DNA from: Pseudomonas putida
GTDB lineage: Bacteria > Pseudomonadota > Gammaproteobacteria > Pseudomonadales > Pseudomonadaceae
Reading direction: 5' to 3'
Assembly: GCF_004357765.1 (NCBI RefSeq)
Contig: NZ_SMTE01000002.1
Coordinates: forward strand, 186,001-250,000
DNA: 64,000 bases
Of the stretch, positions 45,976 to 56,057 are shown in pieces (the first letter of the stretch is position 1; every line of letters begins with the position of its first letter). The notes below the pieces were generated by a model. It saw only the letters and a list, made by a program, of their open reading frames with translations. It was not told where the DNA came from and did no database searches. Both the position numbers and the translations under genes were made by a program.

Positions 45976-46422
45976 TCAATGATTACGAAACTCACGATGA
46001 CAGGCCTTGCAAGCCGCCTCGACCTTGTCCATCGGCGCTTTCATCTCGGACGCCAGCAGCGGCTGCTCACGCGTCACCTCGACCAACTCGCCGGTTACGC
46101 TTTCCAGTTGCCGGGCGAGTTCCTGAAACCGTGCCTGCTTTTCCCACACCTCGGCACGAGCACTGCTTTCACCGGTATCCTTCACCTGCGGAAAATGCTG
46201 CCAGGGCTCATGGGCCAGACCATCGAGCTTCAGCGCGCCTTCGGCGAACTTCACCCCATCGAATGGCAGGCGACCGCGTAACATGCCGCCCATGTCCTCG
46301 CTGGTATGGAGCATGGCCTTGAAGATCGCCTTGCGCTTGCCCAGGGGCGAGTTCGGGTCGACACCGCCACAGGCAGCCAGGCTCAGCGCGGCGAGCAGTA
46401 TCACGGTCAATCGCTTGAACAT
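45976..46422 (-). CDS. Cytochrome c'-like lipoprotein
   Basis: 148 residues. MFKRLTVILLAALSLAAC is a lipoprotein signal with lipobox LAAC. The mature part is helical (LGKRKAIFKAMLHTSEDMGGML, then RFQELARQLESVTGELVEVTRE) and ends KVEAACKACHREFRNH: the single C-terminal CKACH heme site with a preceding four-helix pattern is that of cytochrome c' (class II). I chose the ATG at 46422; an ATG nine bases upstream is also possible. Cytochrome c' proteins bind NO or handle electron transfer; here a membrane-anchored form is predicted. It is divergent from mltA with overlapping control regions. Confidence 0.77.
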   Translation of the reverse strand: MFKRLTVILLAALSLAACGGVDPNSPLGKRKAIFKAMLHTSEDMGGMLRGRLPFDGVKFAEGALKLDGLAHEPWQHFPQVKDTGESSARAEVWEKQARFQELARQLESVTGELVEVTREQPLLASEMKAPMDKVEAACKACHREFRNH

Positions 46423-46542
46423 CACGGTCATCCAGGCCTGGGCAAAGGGCGGCCAGTATCGCTGGCAAGCAGCCAAAGGCCAATAGCCATACGAATAACA
46501 GGGGCGAATCTTCATCTTCGCCACGCACAGGAACACAGACTT

Positions 46543-47694
46543 ATGAAATCAGCCTTGCGTCACCTTGCCTGGACACTCCCGGCCCTGGCCCTGCTGGCGG
46601 GCTGCAATGGCAGCGACAAAGCCAAACCCGAGCCTCACGCCGTCGCCACCTATAGCCACGCCACCTGGCAAGACTTACCGAGCGTCAGCGACAGCGACCT
46701 GGTCGCCGGTTTCCAAGCCTGGCGCAATGGCTGCGAGAAACTCAAACGCGACGCAGTGTGGGCCGAGACCTGCACCGCCGCTGCCGACCTGCCAGTGGAC
46801 GCCCAGCAGGTGCGCAGCTTCCTGCAGGAGCGCCTGGAAGTGTACGGCCTGCGTTCGGCACAGAACGATGCCAACGGTCTGATCACCGGTTACTACGAGC
46901 CGGTCTACCCGGGCAGCCTGACCCGCAGCGAAACCGCGCATGTGGCGGTCTATGGCGTGCCGGACGACATGATCGTGGTGGACCTGGCCAGCGTCTATCC
47001 GGAGCTCAAGGGCAAACGCCTGCGTGGGCGACTGGAAGGCCGCGTACTCAAGCCATACGACACCGCCGAGGTGATCAACCGCGAAGGTGCCAAGGCCCCG
47101 GTGCTGGCCTGGCTGACCGACCCGATGGACCTGCAGTTTCTGCAGATCCAGGGATCGGGGCGGATCCAACTGGAAGATGGCCGGCAACTGCGCGTGGGCT
47201 ATGCCGACCAGAACGGACACCCCTATCGGCCCATCGGGCGCTGGCTGGTGGAACAAGGTCTGCTGAAAAAAGAAGACGTCAGCATGGGCAGCATCCATGC
47301 CTGGGCCGAGGCCAACCCGCAGCGCGTCCCCGAGCTGCTGGCCAGCAACCCCAGCTACGTGTTCTTCAGCACTCGCCCGGACAGCAACGAAGGGCCTCGT
47401 GGCTCGCTCAACGTGCCACTGACCGCTGGCTACAGCGTGGCCATCGACCGCAAGGTGATCCCATTGGGCAGCCTGCTGTGGCTATCGACGACACGCCCCG
47501 ACGGCTCGCCCGTGGTTCGCCCGGTAGGCGCCCAGGACACCGGCGGCGCGATCAGCGGCGAGGTGCGTGCGGACCTGTTCTGGGGAACCGGACCAGAGGC
47601 CGGTGAACTGGCCGGTAACATGAAGCAGCAAGGCCAGATCTGGATGCTGTGGCCAAAAGGCAAGCCGCTGCCGGAAGTACCTAAAGTACTTTGA
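46543..47694 (+). CDS. mltA: Membrane-bound lytic murein transglycosylase A
   Basis: 383 residues with a lipoprotein signal (MKSALRHLAWTLPALALLAGC). Cleaves peptidoglycan between MurNAc and GlcNAc forming 1,6-anhydro ends, from the outer membrane side. Conserved MltA/3D domains: GLITGYYEPVYPGSLTRSE, FLQIQGSGRIQLEDG, PSYVFFSTRPDSNEGPRGSLNVPLTAG and the 3D domain IPLGSLLWLSTTRP with the catalytic Asp in GAQDTGGAISGEVRADLFWG. The ATG at 46543 is preferred to the frame start at 46306, which overlaps the divergent cytochrome gene. Confidence 0.93.
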   Translation: MKSALRHLAWTLPALALLAGCNGSDKAKPEPHAVATYSHATWQDLPSVSDSDLVAGFQAWRNGCEKLKRDAVWAETCTAAADLPVDAQQVRSFLQERLEVYGLRSAQNDANGLITGYYEPVYPGSLTRSETAHVAVYGVPDDMIVVDLASVYPELKGKRLRGRLEGRVLKPYDTAEVINREGAKAPVLAWLTDPMDLQFLQIQGSGRIQLEDGRQLRVGYADQNGHPYRPIGRWLVEQGLLKKEDVSMGSIHAWAEANPQRVPELLASNPSYVFFSTRPDSNEGPRGSLNVPLTAGYSVAIDRKVIPLGSLLWLSTTRPDGSPVVRPVGAQDTGGAISGEVRADLFWGTGPEAGELAGNMKQQGQIWMLWPKGKPLPEVPKVL

Positions 47695-47701
47695 GTCGTG
47701 T

Positions 47702-47750
47702 CGCTCTGTTCGCGGCGGTTCGGCGCTCCGACAAGCCCGCGAACAGAGCG
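47702..47750. terminator. Bidirectional hairpin between mltA and the MAPEG gene
   Basis: CGCTCTGTTCGCGG (47702-47715) and CCGCGAACAGAGCG (47737-47750) form a perfect 14-bp stem with a 21-base loop that contains REP-like CAAGCCCG. Placed between two convergent genes; there is no clear T-tract, so it may be a transcript stabiliser instead of a true terminator. Confidence 0.6.
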
Positions 47751-47757
47751 CCGCGAT

Positions 47758-48144
47758 TCAGATGGAAACCACGAAGAACGATACGATCAACGCCAACCCG
47801 GCAAACCAGGTCAGCGAGCGCAACGCCGCCCAGTCCGCCAGGTAACAGATGATGTACAGCAAGCGGCTGGTGATATACAGCACGCCGAGCACATCCTGGG
47901 TCACCTGCTCGGCATTGCCGACGATATCGGCGACCAGCACCGCAGCGGCAAACGCCGGAAACGCCTCGTAACCGTTCTGCTGGGCGGCATGGGCACGCCG
48001 AGGCAGCCCTGACAAGGTGTCGAGGAAGGCTCGCGGGTCGTGGTTGTCCTTGAGGCCGAAGCGGCCGCTGCTCACCTTGGCGATCAAGGCACACAGGGGG
48101 TTCAACAGCAGCGCGATCAGAATGCACCACAGGGCGACGGTCAT
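47758..48144 (-). CDS. MAPEG family membrane protein
   Basis: 128 residues, four predicted helices. The pattern LLNPLCALIAKVSSGRFGLKDNHDPRAFLDTLSGLPRRAHAAQQNGYEAFPAFAAAV matches bacterial MAPEG proteins (RAxxAqqNxxEafpif). Eukaryotic relatives conjugate glutathione or make eicosanoids; the bacterial role is unknown. AAGGAGTCCTGAGC precedes the ATG. It starts 27 bases downstream of the EamA transporter gene, so the two are likely cotranscribed. Confidence 0.85.
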   Translation of the reverse strand: MTVALWCILIALLLNPLCALIAKVSSGRFGLKDNHDPRAFLDTLSGLPRRAHAAQQNGYEAFPAFAAAVLVADIVGNAEQVTQDVLGVLYITSRLLYIICYLADWAALRSLTWFAGLALIVSFFVVSI

Positions 48145-48171
48145 GCTCAGGACTCCTTGTTGGATAATGGG

Positions 48172-49005
48172 TTAGAGCTTCATCACCAGCATGCCTGCCA
48201 GGACCAGCCCGCAAGCTAGGAGTCTGGGGCCGCCGAAAGGTTCTTTGAGATAACGCATGCCCAGCAGTACCACCAGGATCACACTCAGCTCGCGCAGCGC
48301 CGCAGCTTCCGCCACCGAGCCAAGGTGCATGGCCCAAAGGACCAGGGCATAGCTGAACAATACGCATACACCGACCGCCACGCCCAGGCGCCATTGGGTA
48401 CGCCAGAACAGCACGAACGGCGCGCGCCGTGCGACGCAGGCCAACACTGGAAACGGCCAGGCACTGAGCAGGGTTAGCCACACCAGGTAATCCCAAGGCT
48501 TGCCCCACAAACGAACGGCCTGGCCGTCGAACCAGGTATAGCAACCGATGCACAGGCCAATCAGGGCCACCACCGGCAGCATCGACCACGGCAACCGATC
48601 TCCACCCCCGCCCTGCCACAACAGGCAAGCCATGCCACACGGGATGAGCAGGATGCCAATGATCTGCTGACCGCTGAGTGATTCGCCGGCAAAGGTCAGG
48701 GTCAAGCCCAGCACCACCAGCGGCGACAGCCCGCGCATCAGAGGATAGACCAGACCAAGGTCCCCCACCCGATACGCCTGGATCAGCAGAAAACGGTAGA
48801 GCTGTTCGGCAAACGCCGAGGCCAGGAGCCACGGCCAGATCTCCGCCGGCGGCAGATCGACGAAGGCCACGGCGATGACGGCGAAGACCAGCGCCACCGA
48901 ATCCATGCTGGCAATCACCAGCAAGCGCTCGCCGCTGAATTTGATCAAGGTATTCCAGGTCGCGTGCAACAGGGCGGCGACCAAGACCAGGGAAGTTGCC
49001 AGCAC
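48172..49005 (-). CDS. EamA/DMT-family transporter
   Basis: 277 residues with about ten hydrophobic helices in two repeats: LVLVAALLHATWNTLIKFSGERL, then VYPLMRGLSPLVVLGLTLTFAGESLSGQQIIGILLI (end of EamA repeat 1) and VAEAAALRELSVILVVLLGMRYLKEPFGGPRLLACGLVLAGMLVMKL (end of repeat 2). DMT exporters move amino acids or metabolites; substrate not predictable. The frame extends to 49176, but the GTG at 49005, with AAGGA upstream, fits the family start best. Confidence 0.82.
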   Translation of the reverse strand: MLATSLVLVAALLHATWNTLIKFSGERLLVIASMDSVALVFAVIAVAFVDLPPAEIWPWLLASAFAEQLYRFLLIQAYRVGDLGLVYPLMRGLSPLVVLGLTLTFAGESLSGQQIIGILLIPCGMACLLWQGGGGDRLPWSMLPVVALIGLCIGCYTWFDGQAVRLWGKPWDYLVWLTLLSAWPFPVLACVARRAPFVLFWRTQWRLGVAVGVCVLFSYALVLWAMHLGSVAEAAALRELSVILVVLLGMRYLKEPFGGPRLLACGLVLAGMLVMKL

Positions 49006-49232
49006 GTCTGCGGGTCCTTGTGACGTTTGGAGAGGTGAATATATAGCGTTCGGGGGGGTGGTGCTTCCGCGAGTACGGCGAGAGGCCCTCGCCGCGTTTG
49101 AGATCGAGCGCCAAACAGAACGTTTCCAACAAATCCGGTCAAATCGTGTGTCCCGGTCCCTTCGCCAGATCATCAAAGAACTGCCCGAGCGATTCGGGCT
49201 ACGACTTGGAAGCCACTGTTACAGGACTTGGG

Positions 49233-50468
49233 ATGCTCGAACTCGTTGCTGCGTTTATCTGCCTCACCACCCTTCTCACCTACGTCAACTACCGCTTCAT
49301 CGGCCTACCGCCTGCCATCGGCGTGATGGTCACGGCGCTGCTGTTCTCTCTGATTCTCCAGGGCTTGAGCCTGGTCGGTTTCCCAGGTCTGGAGGCGCGG
49401 GTCGAAGGGTTGATGAACCAGATCGACTTCAATGACCTGCTGATGCACTGGATGCTGGCCTTCCTGCTGTTCGCCGGCGCCCTGCACGTCAACCTCTCCG
49501 ACCTGCGCAGCTACCGTTGGCCGATTGGCTTGCTGGCGACGCTCGGGGTGCTGATCGCCACCGTGGTGATCGGTTTTCTCGCGCACTGGGTGTTCGCCCT
49601 GTTCGGCTGGCAGGTACCGCTGATCTACTGCTTGCTGTTCGGCGCCCTGATCTCGCCAACCGACCCGATCGCCGTACTGGGCGCGTTGCGCACGGCGAAC
49701 GCGTCGAAACCGCTGAAGACCACGATCGTCGGCGAGTCGCTGTTCAACGATGGCACAGCGGTGGTGGTGTTCACCGTACTGCTGGGCATCGTCCAACTCG
49801 GCGAAACCCCCACTATCGGCGAAACGGCACTGCTGTTCGCCCACGAAGCCATCGGCGGCGTCGCGTTCGGTGGCCTGATCGGCTATGCCACCTACCGCAT
49901 GATCAAGAGCGTCGAGCAATACCAGGTCGAAGTCATGCTGACCCTGGCCCTGGTCATCGGCGGCTCGGCGATGTGCTACGAGCTGCACGTATCGGCACCG
50001 ATCGCCATGGTGGTGGCCGGCCTCATCATCGGCAACCTGGGGCGCAACCTGGCGATGAACGACATGACCCGGCGCTACATGGATGGCTTCTGGGAATTGA
50101 TCGACGACATGCTCAACGCCTTGCTGTTCGCCTTGATCGGCCTGGAACTGTTGCTGCTGCCGTTCAACTGGTTGCACCTGGCGGCAGGCGGTGTGCTGGC
50201 GGTGGCGGTGCTGCTGTCGCGCCTGCTCACCGTGGCACCGGCGATCGTTCTGCTGCGCCGCTGGCGTTCGGTGCCCAAGGGCACGATCCGGGTGCTGACC
50301 TGGGGAGGCCTGCGCGGCGGAGTGTCGGTGGCCCTGGCGCTGTCGCTACCCCAGGGCGAGGAACGCGACCTGCTGTTGTCGATCACCTACATCGTGGTGC
50401 TGTCGTCGATCCTGGTGCAGGGCCTGAGCATCGGCCGCGTGGTACGCAACGTCAGCGCCCAGCCCTGA
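49233..50468 (+). CDS. Na+/H+ antiporter, CPA1 family
   Basis: 411 residues, about 12 helices. FGALISPTDPIAVLGALR and VGESLFNDGTAVVVFTVLLG carry the ion-binding acidic residues of CPA1 exchangers (the TDP and ND motifs), and RVLTWGGLRGGVSVALALSLP is the conserved C-terminal GGLRGG block. It exchanges Na+ or K+ for protons to control pH and salt. The ATG at 49233, with AGGACTTGGG just upstream, was chosen over the frame start at 49098. It is shorter than NhaP types with long cytoplasmic tails. Confidence 0.87.
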   Translation: MLELVAAFICLTTLLTYVNYRFIGLPPAIGVMVTALLFSLILQGLSLVGFPGLEARVEGLMNQIDFNDLLMHWMLAFLLFAGALHVNLSDLRSYRWPIGLLATLGVLIATVVIGFLAHWVFALFGWQVPLIYCLLFGALISPTDPIAVLGALRTANASKPLKTTIVGESLFNDGTAVVVFTVLLGIVQLGETPTIGETALLFAHEAIGGVAFGGLIGYATYRMIKSVEQYQVEVMLTLALVIGGSAMCYELHVSAPIAMVVAGLIIGNLGRNLAMNDMTRRYMDGFWELIDDMLNALLFALIGLELLLLPFNWLHLAAGGVLAVAVLLSRLLTVAPAIVLLRRWRSVPKGTIRVLTWGGLRGGVSVALALSLPQGEERDLLLSITYIVVLSSILVQGLSIGRVVRNVSAQP

Positions 50469-50483
50469 GATAGGTTCTGGTCT

Positions 50484-50505
50484 CTTCGCGGGCTTGCCCG
50501 CGAAG
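50484..50505. repeat. REP-type palindrome between convergent genes
   Basis: CTTCGCGGGC, TT, GCCCGCGAAG: a perfect 10-bp-arm palindrome, 15 bases after the antiporter stop and 15 before the thioesterase stop, probably acting on both transcript ends. Confidence 0.7.
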
Positions 50506-50520
50506 CGCCATGGGCGGACG

Positions 50521-50922
50521 TCACTCCACGGCGGAGTCCGGGAACTGGTCCTGAATGTACTTGATCTCGGTGCGCCCGTGTGGCGCCGGCAGGCCGTCCT
50601 CGCCGAGATTGACGAAGACCATCTTGTCGACCGTGAGAATGGGCCTGCGAGTGATCTTGTTGCGCACTTCGCACTTGAGGCTGATGGAGGTGCGACCGAA
50701 CTCGGTGGCGGTGATGCCCAACTCGATGATGTCGCCCTGGCGCGAGGCGCTGACGAAGTTGATCTCCGAGATGTACTTGGTGACCACGCGCTGATTGCCT
50801 AGCTGGACGATGGCGTAGATCGCCGCTTCCTCGTCGATCCAACGCAACAGGCTGCCGCCGAACAGGGTGCCGTTGGGGTTGAGGTCTTCGGGTTTAACCC
50901 ATTTGCGGGTATGAAAGTTCAT
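50521..50922 (-). CDS. YciA-type acyl-CoA thioesterase
   Basis: 133-residue hotdog-fold thioesterase. NPNGTLFGGSLLRWIDEEAAIYA contains the catalytic Asn/Asp-rich loop and the hotdog helix; VSASRQGDIIELGITATEFGRTSISLKCEVRNK and FVNLGEDGLPAPHG are typical of the cytoplasmic acyl-CoA thioester hydrolase (YciA/BACH) group. AGGAGAACAG precedes the ATG at 50922. It is divergent from ahcY; between them lies a 303-base region containing the ahcY promoter and riboswitch. Confidence 0.85.
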   Translation of the reverse strand: MNFHTRKWVKPEDLNPNGTLFGGSLLRWIDEEAAIYAIVQLGNQRVVTKYISEINFVSASRQGDIIELGITATEFGRTSISLKCEVRNKITRRPILTVDKMVFVNLGEDGLPAPHGRTEIKYIQDQFPDSAVE

Positions 50923-51004
50923 CTGTTCTCCTGACCTGCTTGCCTGACATGCAACCATGATGGCAGAGCCGTCGCCAGCACTCCATTGAAGATCGACTAT
51001 CGTC

Positions 51005-51016
51005 TCGATTAATCGA
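51005..51016. promoter_or_regulatory. Short palindrome upstream of the ahcY promoter
   Basis: TCGATTAATCGA, a perfect 12-base palindrome 10 bases before the -35 box of ahcY. It could be a protein-binding site, but it is short and does not match the sahR palindrome. Confidence 0.35.
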
Positions 51017-51025
51017 CGGAAAACC

Positions 51026-51054
51026 TTGGGCTTGGCCGACGGCGCGGCTATAAT
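51026..51054 (+). promoter_or_regulatory. Predicted ahcY promoter
   Basis: TTGGGC (51026-51031), a 17-base spacer and a perfect TATAAT (51049-51054). Transcription would start near 51061 and give a leader of about 165 bases that contains the whole riboswitch. Confidence 0.75.
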
Positions 51055-51112
51055 CCCTGCCGTTTCACATGGCGACGCCCCTCGGCTGGGCGCGGCCATG
51101 CCCGCCACCCAC

Positions 51113-52635
<1,523 letters not shown>

Positions 52636-52647
52636 GCGGCAAGCTCG

Positions 52648-52780
52648 AAGCTTCAAGCGGCAAGCCAAGGCAGCTCATGCCATTGCCACTTGATGCCCGA
52701 ACTCCGAAATCTTGAATCATGCCAAGCCAGGTCGGCCTTCACCGACCTGGCTTTTACTTGCAGCTTGCCGCTTGAAGCTT
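52648..52780. repeat. 18-bp perfect inverted repeat flanking the ahcY terminator
   Basis: AAGCTTCAAGCGGCAAGC (52648-52665) and its exact reverse complement (52763-52780) bracket 97 bases of the ahcY-metF gap, with the terminator hairpin in the middle. The sequence resembles a dispersed Pseudomonas intergenic repeat; an additional partial copy lies at its left edge. Confidence 0.75.
52724..52755 (+). terminator. Rho-independent terminator between ahcY and metF
   Basis: AAGCCAGGTCGG/CCGACCTGGCTT, a 12-bp perfect stem with a six-base loop and a four-T tail, 88 bases after the ahcY stop. Confidence 0.85.
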
Positions 52781-52799
52781 GCTGCTAGAGGAACACCTG

Positions 52800-53645
52800 A
52801 TGTCCCAGGAACGCCGCTACAGTTTCGAGTTTTTCCCGACCAAGACCGATGCCGGTCACGAAAAACTGATGGGTGTCGCCCGCCAACTGGCCACCTACAA
52901 CCCCGACTTCTTCTCCTGCACCTACGGTGCCGGGGGCTCTACCCGCGACCGCACGCTGAACACCGTGCTGCAGCTGGAAAATGAGGTGAAAGTCCCTGCC
53001 GCCCCGCACCTGTCGTGCGTCGGCGACAGCAAGGACGATCTGCGCGCGCTGCTGGCCGAGTACAAGGCCGCTGGCATCAAGCGCATCGTCGCCCTGCGTG
53101 GCGACCTGCCTTCGGGCATGGGCATGGCCAGCGGCGAACTGCGTTATGCCAGCGACCTGGTCGAATTCATCCGCCAGGAAACGGCCGATCACTTCCACCT
53201 TGAAGTCGCCGCCTACCCCGAGATGCACCCACAGGCGCGCAATTTCGAAAGCGACCTCGCCAACTTCGCGCACAAGGTCAAGGCCGGTGCCGATAGCGCC
53301 ATCACCCAGTATTTCTTCAACGCCGACAGCTACTTCTATTTCGTCGAGCGGGCACAGAAGCTGGGCGTGGACATTCCGGTGGTGCCCGGCATCATGCCGA
53401 TCACCAACTACAGCAAGCTGGCACGCTTCTCCGACGCCTGCGGCGCCGAGATCCCACGCTGGATCCGCAAGCAACTGGAAGCCTACGGCGACGACACCGC
53501 CAGCATCCAGGCCTTCGGCGAGGAAGTCATCACCCGCATGTGCGAACAGTTGCTGCAGGGCGGAGCTCCAGGACTGCACTTCTACACCCTGAACCAGGCC
53601 GAGCCGAGCCTGGCAATCTGGAACAACCTGAAGCTGCCGCGCTAA
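52800..53645 (+). CDS. metF: 5,10-methylenetetrahydrofolate reductase
   Basis: 281-residue FAD enzyme that reduces methylene-THF to methyl-THF for methionine synthesis. [17 protein letters not shown] contains the catalytic Glu; [16 protein letters not shown] is the FAD/folate loop; [13 protein letters not shown] and [11 protein letters not shown] follow; [26 protein letters not shown] carries the Q-Y-F block. AGAGGAACACCTG precedes the ATG at 52800, preferred to the frame start at 52779. Its location after ahcY completes the homocysteine-to-methionine branch, although a terminator lies between. Confidence 0.95.
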   Translation: MSQERRYSFEFFPTKTDAGHEKLMGVARQLATYNPDFFSCTYGAGGSTRDRTLNTVLQLENEVKVPAAPHLSCVGDSKDDLRALLAEYKAAGIKRIVALRGDLPSGMGMASGELRYASDLVEFIRQETADHFHLEVAAYPEMHPQARNFESDLANFAHKVKAGADSAITQYFFNADSYFYFVERAQKLGVDIPVVPGIMPITNYSKLARFSDACGAEIPRWIRKQLEAYGDDTASIQAFGEEVITRMCEQLLQGGAPGLHFYTLNQAEPSLAIWNNLKLPR

Positions 53646-53986
53646 GCGACCCCGGCAAGGGTCCTGGCCCCGCGCCAGGGCCATTGTCGCCCATACTGCC
53701 GCGGCCAGTGACGCTGTTGGCGAACTTCCTGTCGCCGTTGAGCAGCAGGAACGCAGCACAGCCCGATAGCTCTGTTATACTCGGGCCTTCCCGCCCGGCT
53801 CACGCCCGGACGCTCGGCCTAGCAACAGGCATCCCGATCAGCAGCGACGCAGCCTGCGTCCGCCCTCCGCTTCCCGGATGCGCAGTGAAAGCCCAGCTGG
53901 ACCGGACGCGATCGCATCCCACCGATGCCCGTCGCGCCAGGCAGAACATCCCTACGGGCCCAGCCCACACGAGAACAGGATTGCCC
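53646..53986 (+). promoter_or_regulatory. metF-rhlE gap with a long rhlE leader
   Basis: 341 bases without a gene. A hairpin CCTGGC/GCCAGG follows metF (around 53663-53680). An extended -10 box TGTTATACT (53773-53781) with no clear -35 would start transcription near 53788, leaving a GC-rich leader of about 200 bases with a small hairpin GACGCA/TGCGTC (53846-53860). Confidence 0.5.
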
Positions 53987-55873
53987 ATGTCCTTTGCTTC
54001 CCTCGGTCTCTCCGAGGCTCTTGTCCGCGCTATCGAGGCTGCGGGCTACACCCAGCCGACTCCGGTGCAACAGCGGGCGATTCCCGCCGTGTTGCAAGGC
54101 CGCGACCTGATGGTTGCCGCACAGACAGGTACTGGTAAAACCGGCGGCTTCGCCCTGCCGATCCTCGAGCGCCTGTTCCCGGACGGCCACCCTGACAAAT
54201 CCCAGCGTCACGGCCCGCGCCAACCGCGCGTACTGGTCCTGACCCCGACCCGCGAACTGGCCGCCCAGGTCCACGACAGTTTCAAGGTCTATGCCCGTGA
54301 CCTGCCATTGGTCAGCGCCTGCATCTTCGGCGGCGTCGGCATGAACCCGCAGATCCAGGCCATCGCCAAGGGTGTCGACGTGTTGGTCGCCTGCCCGGGC
54401 CGTCTGCTCGACCTGGCCGGTCAAGGCAAGGTCGACCTGGCCCATGTGGAAATCCTGGTGCTCGACGAAGCCGACCGCATGCTCGACATGGGCTTCATCC
54501 ACGACGTCAAGAAGGTCCTTGCCCGCCTGCCGGCCAAGCGCCAGAACCTGCTGTTCTCGGCGACCTTCTCCAAGGACATCACCGACCTGGCCGACAAGCT
54601 CCTGCATAACCCGGAGCGCATCGAGGTCACGCCGCCGAACACCACCGTCGAGCGCATCGAACAGCGTGTCTACCGTCTGCCAGCCAGTCACAAACGTGCA
54701 CTGCTGGCGCACCTGATCACCCTTGGTGCCTGGGAACAGGTGCTGGTGTTCACCCGAACCAAGCACGGCGCCAATCGCCTGGCCGAGTACCTGGAAAAGC
54801 ACGGCCTGACCGCCGCCGCGATTCACGGTAACAAGAGCCAGAACGCCCGCACCAAGGCACTGGCCGACTTCAAGGCCAACAGCGTGCGTGTACTGGTGGC
54901 GACCGACATCGCCGCCCGCGGCCTGGACATCGATCAGTTGCCCCATGTGGTCAACTTCGAGCTGCCCAACGTCGAGGAGGATTACGTTCACCGTATCGGC
55001 CGCACCGGCCGTGCCGGTCGTTCGGGCGAGGCGATTTCGCTGGTGGCGCCGGATGAAGAGAAGCTGCTCAAGAGCATCGAGCGCGTCACCAAGCAGAAAA
55101 TCGCCGACGGCGACCTGATGGGCTTCGATGCCAGCCAGGTCGAAGCCGAGAAGCCTGAAGTCCGTGAGCGTCCGCAGAACAACGGCCGCGGTCGCAACCA
55201 GCAGGCACGCGGTGACGGCGGCAAAGAAACCAACGGTGGCCGCAAGGACAAGGGCAAGGACAAAGGCAAAGCCAAGCAGCAGGCTGCCGACAAGCCCGCC
55301 GAGAAGGAAAAGTCTGGCGACAAACCAGCGCAACAACGCAAACCGCGTGACAAGAAGCCCCGCCAGCAGCAGAGCGCCCAGGCCGGGCTGCCCAAGGTGC
55401 CAGCCGATCGAGATCCGGAGGAGTTCCTGGATGACGAGATCGATAACTTCGGTAACCGCGCCGATTACGTCAGCCCCTACCAGAATGCCAAGAACCAAGG
55501 CCGCAACCGTCGTCCAGGCGGTCAAGGTCAAGGCCAGGGTCAATCGCAGGGCGGCGGTCAACGCGCCAAGAACGGCGGTGGCCAGGGCCGCAACGGCGGT
55601 GGTCAGGCACGCAGCGGCGGCGGTGACAAACGTCCTCGCAACAACACCGGCGGCGGTGCCCGTCGCGATGGTGGCGGCGGTCGCAACCGTCCGGCGGGTC
55701 GCGACGAGGCCTCGCGCCAGGAGCCAGCGGTACGCAGTGGTCGCGAGCAGCATCAACCCGTGATTATCCGCAAGGAATCCAAGCTCGATCGTTATCCGAC
55801 GCCTGAGCAACTGGACGACCTGCCGAGCCGCCCACGCGGCGAGCGTCCTGCGCTGCTTACCCGCAAGGGCTGA
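53987..55873 (+). CDS. rhlE: DEAD-box RNA helicase, RhlE type, with long basic tail
   Basis: 628 residues. Residues 1-380 are the helicase core: [33 protein letters not shown] (Q motif), [11 protein letters not shown] (I), [10 protein letters not shown] (Ia), [11 protein letters not shown] (II), SATF (III), [11 protein letters not shown] (V), [13 protein letters not shown] (VI). The last 230 residues are disordered, rich in Gly, Arg, Lys, Gln and Asn, with repeated GGGQ/NGGGQ units, and end in a conserved-looking [29 protein letters not shown]. RhlE helicases act in ribosome maturation, RNA decay and cold growth; the tail likely binds RNA. The ATG at 53987 was chosen by homology, with AGGA nine bases upstream. 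Confidence 0.88.
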   Translation: MSFASLGLSEALVRAIEAAGYTQPTPVQQRAIPAVLQGRDLMVAAQTGTGKTGGFALPILERLFPDGHPDKSQRHGPRQPRVLVLTPTRELAAQVHDSFKVYARDLPLVSACIFGGVGMNPQIQAIAKGVDVLVACPGRLLDLAGQGKVDLAHVEILVLDEADRMLDMGFIHDVKKVLARLPAKRQNLLFSATFSKDITDLADKLLHNPERIEVTPPNTTVERIEQRVYRLPASHKRALLAHLITLGAWEQVLVFTRTKHGANRLAEYLEKHGLTAAAIHGNKSQNARTKALADFKANSVRVLVATDIAARGLDIDQLPHVVNFELPNVEEDYVHRIGRTGRAGRSGEAISLVAPDEEKLLKSIERVTKQKIADGDLMGFDASQVEAEKPEVRERPQNNGRGRNQQARGDGGKETNGGRKDKGKDKGKAKQQAADKPAEKEKSGDKPAQQRKPRDKKPRQQQSAQAGLPKVPADRDPEEFLDDEIDNFGNRADYVSPYQNAKNQGRNRRPGGQGQGQGQSQGGGQRAKNGGGQGRNGGGQARSGGGDKRPRNNTGGGARRDGGGGRNRPAGRDEASRQEPAVRSGREQHQPVIIRKESKLDRYPTPEQLDDLPSRPRGERPALLTRKG

Positions 55874-55899
55874 CAGGTAACCGGGGCTGCTTCGCAGCC

Positions 55900-55983
55900 C
55901 TTCGCGGGCAAGGCCGCTCCCGCAGGTGCGTGCACGCCTTGAGGTCGGCACTGTACTTGTGTGGTTTGCCCGCGAAAGGCCGG
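55900..55983. repeat. Diverged paired REP element
   Basis: CTTCGCGGGCAAGGCCGCTC at 55900 and, inverted, TTTGCCCGCGAAAGGCCGG ending at 55983; the right copy is shortened and the left one has a base change from the usual core. Confidence 0.7.
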
Positions 55984-56013
55984 ATAACGATGCCAACGGT
56001 TCCAGGACCAACG

Positions 56014-56041
56014 AAAACGCCGCCCAATGGGCGGCGTTTTT
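56014..56041. terminator. Bidirectional terminator between rhlE and yceI
   Basis: AAAACGCCGCCC/GGGCGGCGTTTT, a 12-bp perfect stem with a three-base loop, A-rich on one side and T-rich on the other, so it can serve both convergent genes. Confidence 0.9.
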
Positions 56042-56057
56042 CATTGCCGAGGCAATG

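Noticed and set aside
51005-51016. TCGATTAATCGA as a second SahR site before ahcY
   Set aside because: It shares no core with CAATATCAAAA/TTTTGATATTG beyond general AT content, so it was kept only as an unassigned palindrome.
53819-56044. 741-codon minus-strand frame across rhlE
   Set aside because: Antisense to the helicase and its repetitive tail, which creates runs of Ala, Thr and Val; starts in the terminator between rhlE and yceI.
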